64,000 bases of DNA from Hybos culiciformis (taxonomy: Eukaryota > Arthropoda > Insecta > Diptera > Hybotidae). Positions within the stretch are counted from its first letter, which is position 1. The number at the start of each line of letters is the position of its first letter. The notes under the pieces were generated by a model. That model saw only the letters and a list, made by a program, of their open reading frames with translations. It had not been told where the DNA came from and made no database searches. Positions 11,815 to 22,805 of the stretch are shown piece by piece. Both the position numbers and the translations under genes were made by a program. The stretch covers positions 88,390,841 to 88,454,840 of the forward strand of contig OZ023273.1 in the NCBI GenBank assembly GCA_964007475.1, in the 5' to 3' direction.

Positions 11815-12333
11815 ATGGCTCAATATTGTTGGAGGTGTGGTAGAGAAGGCCGCAGATGGAGGAGCTGCCGTGCAGCTGTAGTAGACGACTTAGCAAAGAT
11901 GAGTCGTTGCTACGGCTGCTATCGAGTACCACACTCAGGGGAGTGTGCGTATTATTATGTAAGTAAAATTTGAATTTTTTTCTTTTTTTTTATAAATTTC
12001 TTTTAATCTGTTTTATATTTTTAGGATGGTGAAGGGGTATGTTGTAGGTGTGGGTCCTGGGAACACGCTCTGGACCAGTGTACCTACTGTTTTGTGTGTA
12101 ATATGGCACATGAAGCAGTTATTCATGCTGGTCCAGAGTGTTGTCGATGCCGGCGGTTTGGGCATCTAGTACACCGGTATTGCTTGTCATGTGGGGAGTT
12201 GGGGTATTGCTCATGCAATGGCCGGGACTCCGGATTAAGTGGCGATGAGGAGTGGGGTAAGTTATTTGTTTATTTACTTATTTTTTTATTTTTTTGCTAA
12301 TTAATAAAAATTTCTTTTTCAGATTATTCATGA
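11815..12333 (+). CDS. Small spliced gene: six zinc-knuckle-like modules, 128 residues
   Basis: Three coding exons, 11815-11958, 12025-12256 and 12323-12333, are separated by two 66-bp introns with consensus gtaagt donors and (t)n-ag acceptors. Phases join perfectly (0, then 1) and the last exon gives a TGA at 12331. The product is Cys-rich with CxxC modules in tandem: CWRCGREGRRWRSC, CYGCYRVPHSGEC, CCRCGSWEHALDQC (a perfect C-x2-C-x4-H-x4-C), CFVCNMAHEAVIHAGPEC, CCRCRRFGHLVHRYC and CLSCGELGYCSC. The first and last lack the His. It ends in an acidic tail (GDEEW). Exons are about half G+C, unlike the A/T-rich surroundings, as for a selected gene. Zinc knuckles bind single-stranded nucleic acid, so an RNA-binding role is inferred. 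I do not recognise the protein; a transposon accessory gene is an alternative. Confidence 0.65.
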
Positions 12334-13107
12334 TTTAGCTGGAATAATTAACATTAGTTTCCTTTTGTTTTTTTTTTTTTTTATGTTTAAGTTTTATTTT
12401 TAAGATTTCATTAATTTTTTTTTTGTTTTTATTTTAGTAATAAATTGTTTTAAAAAAAAATTTGTTTTATTAGTAAGGGATTATTTTTCAGGTTATCTAA
12501 CGTAACAGCACCTTTTTTTTTTTATCGTTTTTTTTTTTTGTTTCGGCGAGCCGTGGTCAAAATTTTGTGAAATCACGGCGTAGTTATTATTATTATTTTT
12601 TTTTTTTTTTGACAGGTGAGTGCTGATGTGAATACGAATTAAAATTCTATTTGCGAGGGTTGAATAAATATTTAACTTAACTTTTGAAAAAAAGTTTTTA
12701 AAAGGTGAAAAGATTCAAGAAGGTTACTTTGTAAAGCATATTAAAAAAGGTTCAAAATATTCATTTACTTTTAAATTAGAAAAATTTATTATATGGTTTA
12801 TTGGAGTAGTCCTATATTTTCACGTTGCGTTTTCTCTAAGTAATATTAGCTATCAATTTTGAGTGTTTTCATTAAGTGCCCTCCACTTGAAATTCTGTTT
12901 TCTATTTTTGTTTTCTATTTTTGCAGTTTTTTTTTTTTTGTTTTATTTTACGTTGAAGTTTGATTTCTATTTTTCCTTTTTGAGGGGGGTTGTCTTTAAA
13001 GGGGGAAATAAAAATTTTATTTTTTTATTTTTTCCTACCTATTGGCTTGTATTTTACGTAGGCTAAGTTTGGTTAGTACTGGAAATTGAAAATTAGGGAA
13101 ATTGAAG
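12334..13107 (+). other. 3' flank of the zinc-knuckle gene, poly-T rich
   Basis: Contains long T runs, an AATAAA at about 12664 that could serve polyadenylation, and a stem-loop at 12548-12580 (gccgtg ... cacggc). Small open frames in the T runs read as Phe/Leu strings and are not believable. Confidence 0.4.
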
Positions 13108-13575
13108 CGCAGAAGATGTCTAGTGACATCTTCTGACCGATCGGCTGGAGCTTCATTGGTCTGTTGTACTTCGAAGCCTATCCCAACCGGGTACCGCGCG
13201 TTTTGGTTGGGATAAGGAACGACCAATGAGTCCGTCCACTTATGACTGTGTTCCTCTGTCATCATCAATGGACACAAGATCATGATTGCTCAGTGATCCT
13301 GAATTCATTGATAGTGGCAGGGGAACCAGTCATAATACCACAACGTAGTATGGGTACTCCCGTAGGAGTATCCATGTGGTGACCGGTATCGTCTTGGCTT
13401 CGGATTCTTGGATAGACCCAAGAATCCTCCACCAAGATCGGGGGTTTTGGGTCGAACATTAGAACTGGCGTTGGAACGCTCCATTCTAATATCAACCATA
13501 GCTGGAGTTGTCATCCTAGGCCAAGTGGATAAAATCTACTTGGCTTCGGATAAGAACTCCAGCACCTACATATTA
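13108..13575. repeat. Dense series of hairpins in a GC-richer block
   Basis: Successive inverted repeats within 470 bp: agaagatgtc/gacatcttct near 13110-13133; attggtc/gaccaat enclosing tcccaacc/ggttggga (about 13153-13236); tactcc/ggagta near 13352; ggattcttgg/ccaagaatcc near 13403-13429; and gctggagtt/aactccagc enclosing gccaagt/acttggc (about 13501-13565). Minus-strand open frames here are by-products of the palindromic text. It may be a structured RNA or a foldback-type element. Not recognised. Confidence 0.6.
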
Positions 13576-13583
13576 TTAATTAC

Positions 13584-13617
13584 CTTTTTTTTGTAAGACA
13601 ATAAAATTGGTATGAAA
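13584..13617 (+). repeat. 34-bp direct repeat, right copy
   Basis: Identical to 11135-11168. Its start (ttacctttttttt...) also has an inverted partner at about 13687-13703 (acaaaaaaaaaggtaa), so a small foldback of about 120 bp may be present. Confidence 0.65.
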
Positions 13618-13904
13618 TTATTTTTGAAAATGCACCTCTTTTATATGATTAATTTGATTGCATTTCCAACAACAATTTCATATGACAAAAAAAAAGGTAA
13701 ACATTTTTTGTTTTTTTTTTTTTTATAAAGTTTTATTAATTGTTAACTAATCATTTTTTTGAAATTATTGATTTTAATTATGTATTACGTTAATTTCTTT
13801 TTACACTGTTATAAATTGTTATTAAAGTAGATTTTTAAACTTCACGGTAACACTTCCCACAAATTTAAATATAGCTTTAGTTAGCTCCAATATTGACAAC
13901 ATAG

Positions 13905-14280
13905 ATAATCTGCTAAGTTTAGCAGAAATTTTAATACAATTTCTTCATTAAATTCTTCAAATTCTTTTTCAAATTCAAATACTTTACCACTTTCTCAAAT
14001 TTCACCTATTCAAAATTCCAATTTTGAAACAAATTTACGTTTTACTAATTTAGAAAAACGATTGAATGATCTTACTAAAATTGTATCAGATTTAACATTT
14101 TCTAATCGTACTTCTCGATCACGATCTTCCAGTCGCGATTCTCGATCAAAATCTTCTTCTCGTAATCATACTCACACAGATTTTTGTTGGTATCATTATA
14201 ATTTTGGTAATAATGCAACAAAATGTAAAACACCTTGTAAATTTAATAATTCTACAAATTTAGATAGCTCAAAAAACTAA
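13905..14280 (+). pseudogene. gag: Element 2 gag C-terminal remnant with CHCC motif
   Basis: The open frame near 13960-14280 reads a Ser/Asn-rich stretch, a short helix, an Arg/Ser-rich linker (RSRSSSRDSRSKSSSR) and CWYHYNFGNNATKCKTPC, i.e. C-x2-H-x9-C-x3-C, then stops. The capsid part is missing. Element 3 carries the same linker and motif, CWFHRKFGKDAKKC. Confidence 0.7.
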
Positions 14281-14309
14281 CACTTCTTTAGAGGCATTGT
14301 GATTGAGAG

Positions 14310-14462
14310 TGAAAAAAATGTAAGTGTCAAAAACCGAACGATTATTGTCAAAAAATAAAACAAAATTCAAACGCTTATTGTCAAAAACCGAACGATTATT
14401 GTAAAAAATAAAACAAAATTCAAACGCTTATTGTCAAAATCCGAACGATTATTGTCAAAAAA
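14310..14462 (+). repeat. Short tandem repeat, about 60-bp unit
   Basis: Two and a half copies of a unit containing cgcttattgtcaaaa and ccgaacgattattgt. It lies in the 1.5-kb insert between gag and pol text of Element 2. Confidence 0.7.
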
Positions 14463-15745
14463 AAAGGCAAAGAAAAAAGAAAAAAGAAAACTTCAAAAAA
14501 AAACCCGGGAACCAACAAGTTTTTTTTTTTGCACAAATCTTTTTTATTTTCAAATATTTTTCCAAAACTTTTATTTAAAAAAAAAATACGCGTGGCGATT
14601 ATATTTTTATTTTTTAACCACAATTTTCTATTTTTCGTTCACAATTTTGTGCACTTAGCACTAATTTTTTTTTTTTCATATCCGCGAAAAGAAAAATTAT
14701 ACAATTTTTTATTTAATGCAAAAAAAAAATCATTTTTTTCCAAATCGATGTGAAAAAAAATTAAAAATTTTCATTTAAATTTATTATGTTTCATTATTTT
14801 CATAAAATTAATTTAAAAAAAAACTCGATTCCCTTTTTTTTCGAATATAAAAAAAACTTTTCATGGCATTTCTGCTGTCATGAAAATAAAAAGAAAAGAA
14901 TAAAATAAACAATGATAATTTATATTGTGTTCTCTTTCTAATTGTATTGAATTAACAGATGTCCCTCTAGTGGATGGTTTTTATAACTAGATTATTCGAT
15001 TCAATTTTTGATGAAACTGAACCCTAACCAAGTGGTTAATGTAATTTGTAGTTTGTTAGTGTAATTTATTTTTGACATTAAATTACACTAATAAAATGCA
15101 GGAGGAATATGTTTATTACAATTCCATTTCAGAAGAAGTACTAATAAACATGAAATTTTTCAGGCATATTTGAAAAAGTTATTTTAGGTTAAACTTTTCG
15201 GGCAACAAAAAGAAAACATGATTTAAGCCACGCTGCTGTTTTTTCATACATTATTGTCCGGAATTGTCTTTACAGCTTAAAATATAGTAGAAATCATCTG
15301 CAATCAGTGTTGCCATAAATCTAGCCATTTTGAAATAATTTTATGCCACTAAACTTTTTGAGCTTAAAAAGTATTTTAGAATTTTTAAATGCTTTTATCT
15401 CTAATATGGTCTTCGCATTAGTGGAATATGCTGTTTTCCGGAATATTTCAGGAAAATGAACTGGATTTTTCATATAAAAATATATTCCGGAATATGTATA
15501 TTCCACTTTCATATTCTAGTTTGTCAGGGTTAAAATTCTATATTTATAGTTACTTTCACTCACTTTTTGAAATTTTATTATAGTTGGCAACAATTTTTTT
15601 TGTCAAATTCGAGTAAAATGAAAAAAAAAAAACCAAATAAAATTGATAAAAAGTGAGATAAAAAGTCAAAATTTTCAACAACAAAAATTTTTTCTCTTTC
15701 TAAATTTTTAAATTCCACTTCTCATCAAATTTTGTAATGCGAACG
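14463..15745. other. Non-coding insert between gag and pol of Element 2
   Basis: A/T-rich, no gene. Holds stem-loops: ttagtgtaattta/taaattacactaa at about 15057-15092, atgtttatta/taataaacat at about 15109-15151, and a longer pair built on agtggaatat and attccggaat at about 15419-15506. These look like MITE debris. Confidence 0.45.
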
Positions 15746-15768
15746 GTAATTTGTTTTCCGGAATTTAA

Positions 15769-18700
15769 TTGGAATTTAAATTAGAATGCGAACAAGGTAC
15801 AAGCAGTCGCTGGGTTTTAATTTTTTCTAAGCCGCCGAATTCCCCAAAACAAGTAATTTTAAGTCGACTGGCCGGAGCATTCGAAGGGCAAAAATCAACT
15901 AGTCGCCGTCGAAAAAATCGATCGGCGTCATATCTTATATGCACTTGGCCATTTTAAATATTTATTTAGCCTTCCCAGAAAATACTACTTGCCATGAAGT
16001 TTCACTTCTTCCGTGTGTCCCGAGACTCAAATATGTTTTTTTTAATTGATACTGGGGCAGACATTTCCGTTATTCCCAACACTGTTTTTGGTCTTTTTAA
16101 AAAAAATCCTACTTTCGAATTATCTGCAGCAAATGGAACGATTATAAATACTTTTGGTACAAAACTTTTAAAAATTAATTTTAATCTTCGTCGTCCATTT
16201 AAGTTTGTTTTTACTTTAGCAGACGTTAAAAAACCAATTATTGGCGCTGATTTTTTATCTAAATTTGGCTTATCTGTTGATCTACAAAACAAAAAGTTAA
16301 TAGATTCTCAAACATCTTTATCTATTAATTGTTTTTCAAAATTTGATTGTACTCCATCTCCCAAACTTTATTCTATAAAAAATTCAAATTCTTTTTCTGA
16401 CATTCTTAAAAAATTTCCCGAATTAATTTCTCCTCCCCAATTTGATAAACCCACTAAACACAATGTTAAACATCACATTTTAACTAAAGGTAATTTACCT
16501 TTTACTAAACCTAGAAGATTAGATTCAAAAAAATTTAACATTGCGAAAACAGAATTCGAACACATGTTACAAATGGGAATTTGTAGACCTTCATCTTCTC
16601 CAGTTTCATCAGCACTTCATATGGTCCCTAAGAATGATAATAAATGGAGACCTTGTGGTGACTATCGCCAATTAAATCTTGTTACAATTCCTGATCGTTA
16701 TCCTATTCAACACATTCAAAATTTCATTTTAAATTTACATGGTTGTTCAATATTTTCCAAAGTTGATCTAGTTAGAGCCTACCATAATATTCCCATTGCA
16801 GAAGAAGACATTCATAAAACAGCTATTACTACTCCTTTCGGACTTTTTGAATTCCCGCGCATGCCTTTTGGTTTAAGAAATGCTGCTCAATCTTTCCAAA
16901 GATTTATGAATGAAGTTACTTTTGGTTTAGATTTTCTATACGTTTATTTAGATGATATTTTAATTTTTAGCAAATCTCATGAAGATCATAAACAACATTT
17001 AAAATTATTGTTTCAAAGATTATAGATTAACTATTCAACCTTCAAAATGTGTTTTTCGTGTAGAAGAACTTGACTTTTTAAGTCACAAAATTTCTCCTAA
17101 TGGATACATCCCTTCAACAAATCGTGTTAAAATTATTTCAGAATTTTCTAAACCATCTTCAATAAAACATATTCAACAGTTTGTTGGAATGATTAATTAT
17201 TATCACAGATTCATACCATCCTTAGATCAATTACTTGCACCTATTTATGATCATCTTACAAAATTAACTAATCCAAAAAAATCTTCAAAAATTCCTTTTT
17301 CTTGGCCTGATTTTTGTGACATAAATTTCAATCAAATTAAACAGAAGCTTTCTGAAGCTTCTTTATTAATTTTTCCAATTGAAAATGAACCATTTACGTT
17401 AACTGTCGATGCTTCTAACGTAGCAATTGGAGCAGTCCTTCAGCAAATTAACAATAAAAATAATTTACCTATTGCTTTCTTTTCAAAAAAACTTTCTGAT
17501 ACTGAAAAGAAATATTCCGCTTTTGATAGAGAACTTTTAGCTATTTATTTATCCATCAAACATTTTCGATCATTTTTAGAAGGCAATGATTTTACAGTTT
17601 ATACAGATCATAAGCCCCTTATCTTTGCTTTATCATCCAAAACTGAACGCAGTCCACGCCAAGCACGCCATTTGGATTATATTGCTCAGTTTACTTCAGA
17701 TATCCGTCATATTAAAGGTAAAGATAATATTATTGCTGACACTCTTTCCCGTTTTGAAGATGCTCTAGATTCATCAGAAATTACTACGTGTAAATTTGAT
17801 CTTCTTACTATTGCTCAACAACAAATTTCTGATTCCGAACTTCAAAATCTATTAATTTCTCCTAAAAATAATTCAAAATTTATTCTTGATCAAATTACTT
17901 TATCAAATTCAAACACCAAACTATGGTGCGAAATTTCCTCAAATAAACCTCGACCATATATTCCATTATCTTTTCGTAAAATCATTTTTGAGTCTTTACA
18001 TAATTTATCTCATCCCAGTATTCGTGCTACTCGAAAAATTATTACATCTAAATATTTTTGGCCTTTTATGAATCTTAATATTAATGAGTGGTCTAAAAAT
18101 TGTTTAAATTGCCAGAAAGCTAAAATCTATCGTCACACTAAACCACTTTCAGGTACATTTCCACTTCCTTCAGGTAGATTTCAGAATATCCATATTTTTG
18201 GCCTTTTATGAATCTTAATATTAATGAGTGGTCTAAAAATTGTAAGCTAAAGTTTATCGTCACACTAAACCACTTTCAGGCACATTTCCACTTCCTTCAG
18301 GTAGATTTCAGAATATCCATATGGATTGTTGGCCCTCTACCTCCATCAAAAGGATGTTCGTACATTTTAACAATTGTTGATCGATATACTCGCTGGCCCG
18401 AAGCTTATCCCATTCCTGATATGACTGCTACTACTATTGCTTCTACATTTTTTAACCAGTATATTTCCCGTTTTGGCGTTCCATTGTCTTTAACAACTGA
18501 TCAAGGTAGACAATTTGAATCAAAATTATTTACAGAATTATCTAAATTTTTAGGTACTCATAAAATTCGAACTACAACTTATCACCCTAAATCAAATGGT
18601 TTAGTTGAACGTTTTCATCGCCAACTTAAAACATCTTTAATAGCTCGTTGTAATACTATTAACTGGCATGATGAAATTTTTATTGTTCTTCTAGGTTTTA

Positions 18701-18963
18701 GAACCGCGATTAAAGAAGATTTTAAATATTCATCTGCTGAATTAGTTTATGGAGAAAATTTTCGTCTTCCTAGTGAATTTTTCGTGTTCCTAGTGAATTT
18801 TTCGTTTCTCAACCTTTAGATCATTCACAATTAATTTCACAATTACGTTAAAATTTTAAGCAAATTCGTCCGGTTCCAACTAGACATAAATCATATGAAA
18901 ATTTTTATATTCCAAATGATTTACTCTCGAGTAAATTTGTGTTTGTGAAATCATTTAACAAAA
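15769..18963 (+). pseudogene. pol: Element 2 pol: protease, RT, RNase H, integrase
   Basis: The gag-pol linker is followed by protease [14 protein letters not shown] (about 16036-16080), a LGADFL-type flap (GADFLSKFG), RT with [22 protein letters not shown] and YLDD (16945-16956), RNase H with TVDASNVAIGAVLQQ, SAFDRELLAIY and YTDHKPL, and integrase with TDQGRQFESK and NGLVERFHRQ. RT and integrase catalytic residues are readable. Defects are a frameshift near 17020 in the RT thumb, a 140-bp tandem duplication (18052-18191 and about 18192-18321) across the integrase zinc finger, a single-base loss at the first catalytic Asp near 18320, and loss of the frame after 18800. The last piece lies at 21508-21684. 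Confidence 0.85.
18052..18321 (+). repeat. 140-bp tandem duplication inside Element 2 integrase
   Basis: Text from atatttttggccttttatg to cagaatatccat is repeated at an offset of 140 bp; the second copy is about 10 bp shorter. The offset is not a multiple of three, so the reading frame breaks. Confidence 0.85.
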
Positions 18964-19762
18964 AAAAACAAAAGAGCTGTCATGGGACACCAGATTGGAA
19001 CGTAGTTAGTTCCTTAGCGTACATATAAGTAATTTTCATTTTTTATCAATTCAAATTTTTATTAATTTAAAAAGAAACTTTTTTCTACTTTTCCCAGTTT
19101 TCTCTAATTTTGCATTTTTTTCATTTAAAGAAACGTTTTTTAAGGAGCAATTTTAGACTGTTTTTTCGAATTTCGAAGATCTCTTTTGACATCGAAAATT
19201 CAAAAAGCTAAAACTAAGAGTCTGTTCACTTATTAGTGATTATTGAAAAAATTGAAATCGGATTTAATATTCCAGATTTTTTAATTTGTGAACGACACGA
19301 TTTTACTGCTGTTATTTAAAAAAATGAAATAATTTTGTCCTAAAGCCGTTCACAAATTCAATTTTACTTCTTAAATTCTGCAAAGGGAAATTTTAAATTT
19401 CCCATAACAAACTAAATTTTGTAGGTCTACTTTTAAGTGAATTCAAAAACTAAAATTGTATAGAAAAGAAAAAAGCGGCAAAAATGGGTAAGAAAATTCG
19501 GTCGGTCACGTATTATTATAAGTTTTTGATTTCAGTCAGCCAAATATTATTTTATAAGTAGTTGATTTTAGCAGATTATACAGAATGCAGAAAATTACGT
19601 CCTCAATTTAGAAATTGTGACTCTAAGTTTATCAATTTTCATACAACGTTCAATAAAAAACTATTACTATTTGCCGCGAGAGGGACTGTTTATTTGCCGC
19701 GAAAGGGACTGTTTACATTTTATCAAATCATATAAAATGCGACGGCGTCGACTCATTATTTA

Positions 19763-21095
19763 AACTTTAAAAAAATTAACAGGTATCGTTAATATTGACT
19801 GTTTTGACAACCCATTTATTTAAATTTTTTTCACCCATAAGTATGTGCTTTTTTTCGCCATAGGAGTCGCTATTTGGAGATTTAAATAAGTGAATACTTA
19901 TAAATTTAAATTTTTTGTTTTTGTTGTTTTTGCAACACAAAAAAAAAAGAAATATCATAAGCCAAAATGGCAAAGTATCGAAATATTTAACGCCGGCAGA
20001 TGACTTGACTTGCCTTGGTACCGAATAGCGCCTTTATATTGGCAAAATAATACTGACAAAATTATACAAGATTTTTATTAACATTGAAATTAGTATGAAA
20101 ATCTAAATTTTATTTGAACTATAAAATATTATTAGTTAATAATAAAAAATTAATATTTAATAAATATTTTATAAATTGAAATAATCATACAAAGTTCAAT
20201 AAAAATACAAGAGCCGGCGGGACGTTTGATAGATGTGAAACATCGGAATTATTTTGTACAGAAAAGAAAACTTAAAAAAAATTAACAGGTATCGTTAATA
20301 TACTTATAAATTTTAATTTTGTGTTTTTGTTGTTTTTGCAACACAAAAAAAAAGACAATTGTCAGCCGAGGCAAAGTATCGAAATATCTAACACCGGCAG
20401 ACGACTTGACTTGACTTGACTTGACTTGACTTGACTTGGTACCGAATAGCGCCTTTATATTGACAAAATTATACAAAATTTATATTTATTTACATTGAAA
20501 TTAGTATGAAAATCTATATTTTATTTGAAATATAAAATATTAATTAGTTAACAATAAAAAAATAATATTTTCTAAGTATTTTATTAATATTTTATAAAAT
20601 CAAATAAAATTTAAGTTTTCATCAAATCATATAAAATACGACGGCGTCGACTCTTTATTTAAACTTTAAAAAAATTAACAGGTATCGTTAATTTACTTAT
20701 AAATTTTAATTTTTTGTTTTTGTTGTTTACAACACAAAAAAAAAACAAATATCATAGCCAAAATGGCAAAGTATCGAAATATCTAACGCCGGCAGATGAC
20801 TTGACTTGCCTTGGTACCGAATAGCGCCTTTATATTGGCAAAATAATACTGACAAAATTATACAAGATTTTTATTAATATTGAAATTAGTATGAAAATCT
20901 AAATTTTATTTCAACTATAAAATATTAAATAGTTAATAATAAAAAATTAATATTTACTAAATATTTTATTTTATAAATATTTTATAAATTGAAATAAAAT
21001 TTAAGTTTATCAATTTTCATACAAAGTTCAATAAAAAATACAAGAGCCGGCGGGACGTTTGATAGATGTGAAACATCGGAATTATTTTGTACAGA
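19763..21095 (+). repeat. Three tandem copies of a 390-510-bp unit
   Basis: Copies begin at 19763, 20269 and 20660, each with aaaaaattaacaggtatcgt, then ggcaaagtatcgaaatat and accgaatagcgcctttatat. Copies 1 and 3 also share agagccggcgggacgtttga; copy 2 lacks it. A palindromic cgacggcgtcgac stands before copies 1 and 3. Confidence 0.85.
20406..20435 (+). repeat. (TTGAC)6 microsatellite
   Basis: Six perfect ttgac units in copy 2; the equivalent place in copies 1 and 3 has one to two. A local expansion. Confidence 0.9.
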
Positions 21096-21507
21096 TAATA
21101 TTGATAGATAACTTTGATAGAATTTTGGATTTTAATTTTATAAATTTCATTGGATGTTTACTATTCGTTTTGTTTTATTTCTATTAATTATTAATGCAAA
21201 CCAAAGAACACAATATTTATTAAAATACCTAAAAAAATATAATAAAAATATAATAATTTTTTTTAACTTTTTTTTTTTGTTTATCATATACCGACAGACG
21301 CCGATGCGATCATATTTTTGGTCGCTGCGGCTTAGCAGCGATATTTTCAAAATTTTTTGGAACTGCTGCTAAAAAAAAAAATCATTGCTCGCTCAAAATC
21401 TATGATCGCGTCGGAGTGTGTACCGACACTATGTACTGACACAAAAGTGTTCAAATTTTTAATAAATTTTTCCATAAGAGCGTAGAATAAGGAACTACGT
21501 TCCAAAA

Positions 21508-21684
21508 ATTTTAAATCCTCCTTACGAAGTTCTTCAACGTTTCGACAAATTTTTCAAAATTAATTTCAATGGTAAAATTAAACATATTTCGATCGATCAT
21601 TTAAAACCAGCACATGTTTCTCCTTCATTACAACATTCACTACCATCTACAATACCTACTCGTAATGTTTCTTTTTCCTTGTAA
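21508..21684 (+). pseudogene. pol: Element 2 pol C-terminus (integrase C-terminal domain)
   Basis: Reads a PYEVLQRFDKFF.INFNGKI segment and ISIDHLKPAHVSPS, ending at a TAA just before the polypurine tract. It corresponds to the GPYKLIRRTRNTF and NRIKPAF text of Element 3. Severed from the rest of pol by the 18995-21505 insertion. Confidence 0.8.
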
Positions 21685-21693
21685 TTTTTATCT

Positions 21694-21706
21694 GGAAGGG
21701 GGGTAT
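21694..21706 (+). other. Polypurine tract of Element 2
   Basis: ggaaggggggtat directly precedes TGTAGTGG, the LTR start, which is similar to the Element 3 LTR start. Confidence 0.75.
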
Positions 21707-22063
21707 TGTAGTGGTTCATAGCATGTTCATATAAAATAGATACATCAAGTTTTCATTATTAAAAATGTAAATTACAAATTTAGATTTTTAATTCAGTTAT
21801 TATTCGAGTTCTCAAGGAGAAATAACTTAAAATATTATTCTTAATTCAAATATTATAAAAATTATTATAAAATTAAAACTCAACTTAAAAATATTATTCT
21901 TAATTCAATTATTATAAAAATTATTATAAAATAATTTTAATTTTTTTTTATTCATAATTCAAATTCATTATATATTAAAATAATTAAAATAAATTAAATT
22001 AAATTAATTTCTAAATAATGGTTATTATTTATAAAAACAAAAAATAATATTAACCGTTATACA
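21707..22063 (+). mobile_element. 3' LTR of Element 2
   Basis: Starts TGTAGTGGTT right after the polypurine tract and probably ends ttataCA at 22063, beyond which protein-coding text of another gene resumes. Very A/T-rich, with a duplicated taaaaattattataaaat motif. There is no second copy in the window to confirm the end. Confidence 0.65.
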
Positions 22064-22065
22064 GT

Positions 22066-22513
22066 CCTCTAGTACAAATTTTTGAAAATTTATTTGATGT
22101 CGGAATAGATTTAGGAACTGGTAAGCAATTGAAAAGAATTCGCTTTGTGTTAGCACAAATCACAGGTGATAATCTTGCAATGAACTCATTACTTGAATAT
22201 GTTAAGTCGTTTAGTGCTAACATGGTATTGCAGATTCTGCCTTTGCAGTTGAAGCGGAAGGACTCGAAATTGAATTAAATGAAAAACTTATAACTATTTC
22301 AAATTATAATGATTGCTTGAAATTAGACAAAGTAAAGCAACTGCGAAATGTTTTTATGATAGTCACTGTGATTCTTATATACTCGATCGACATAACACAG
22401 AGCAAACTTTATCTTTTTCAATTGATAATTTTAAAAGTTTGCCTTTATATATCTATAAATTATTTAATGGGAAGGAAGCCATACGTTTGAAAAATTATTT
22501 TGCAAGTTTTTAA
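22066..22513 (+). pseudogene. Fragment of a widespread transposon-type protein (GDNL motif)
   Basis: The frame from 22068 reads PLVQIFENLFDVGIDL, FVLAQITGDNLAMNSLLEY and VKSFSAN. These resemble a family of large unnamed proteins, multi-copy in many invertebrates, with a GDNLGLHS...ESFSANYFCRFC motif (from memory). After a shift the text continues to about 22513 (PLYIYKLFNGKEAIRLKNYF). Element 2 is inserted directly in front of it, and the upstream part was not found. Probably transposase-related; function unknown. Confidence 0.5.
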
Positions 22514-22537
22514 AATATGTTGTTGAAACAACAATTT

Positions 22538-22805
22538 AAAAAATAAGTTAAAAACGAGTTTTCCAAAAACTGAGGCCAGGCCGCATGAAAAAGTAGAAAA
22601 TATTTTTACTTCACACACAGAGATTGACTCAGATTTTTTGATTGGGACGTAAGTGATTTGATTCATGAAGAGAAAGAATATTCAAGAGAAATGTCCCAAT
22701 CAAAAAATCTGAGTCCACCTCTGTGTGTGAAGTAAAAATTATTTTCTACTTTTTCATGCGGCCTGGCCTCAGTTTTTTTGGAAAACTCGTTTTTAACTTA
22801 TTTTT
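22538..22805. repeat. Foldback with about 111-bp arms and 44-bp loop
   Basis: 22538-22648 and 22693-22805 are inverted copies with only a handful of mismatches and small gaps. The arms contain ctgaggccaggccgcatgaa. A transcript would form a near-perfect long hairpin. No ORF spans it. Confidence 0.9.

Larger units (their letters stand above)
18995..21505. mobile_element. TIR-bounded insertion in Element 2 with three tandem repeats
   Basis: It separates two parts of the integrase C-terminal region (text to about 18990, then LNPPYEVLQRF from about 21510). Ends are inverted: TTGGAACGTAG..GTTCCTTA at 18995 and its complement ending at 21505. No ORF in it is credible. Inside are three related blocks (19763, 20269 and 20660 onward). 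A clear target duplication was not seen, so the exact borders are tentative. Confidence 0.65.
13905..22063 (+). mobile_element. Element 2: CsRn1-like gypsy retrotransposon, degenerate and interrupted
   Basis: Plus-strand order is gag remnant, protease, RT, RNase H, integrase, polypurine tract and 3' LTR. The Gag motif C-x2-H-x9-C-x3-C instead of C-x2-C-x4-H-x4-C is, as I recall it, the hallmark of the CsRn1 clade of Ty3/gypsy elements. Protein text is similar throughout to Element 3. The integrase C-terminus lies 2.5 kb away from the rest because of an insertion (18995-21505). No 5' LTR or primer site was identified, so the left limit given is just the start of visible gag text. Confidence 0.8.

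Noticed and set aside
11461..11823. Open frames through poly-T/poly-A runs
   Set aside because: Low-complexity Phe, Lys and Ile strings; no coding signature.
13372..13382. tRNA-Trp primer site of Element 2 (tggtgaccgg)
   Set aside because: Only eight bases fit, it lies in a hairpin and no LTR end precedes it.
13035..13514. Overlapping minus-strand ORFs with unusual amino-acid variety
   Set aside because: They overlap each other in different frames and coincide with the hairpin series; no domain recognised.
20282..20476. Small ORF across the TTGAC repeats
   Set aside because: Arises from the microsatellite (repeated SSQVK text) and is absent from the other two copies of the unit.
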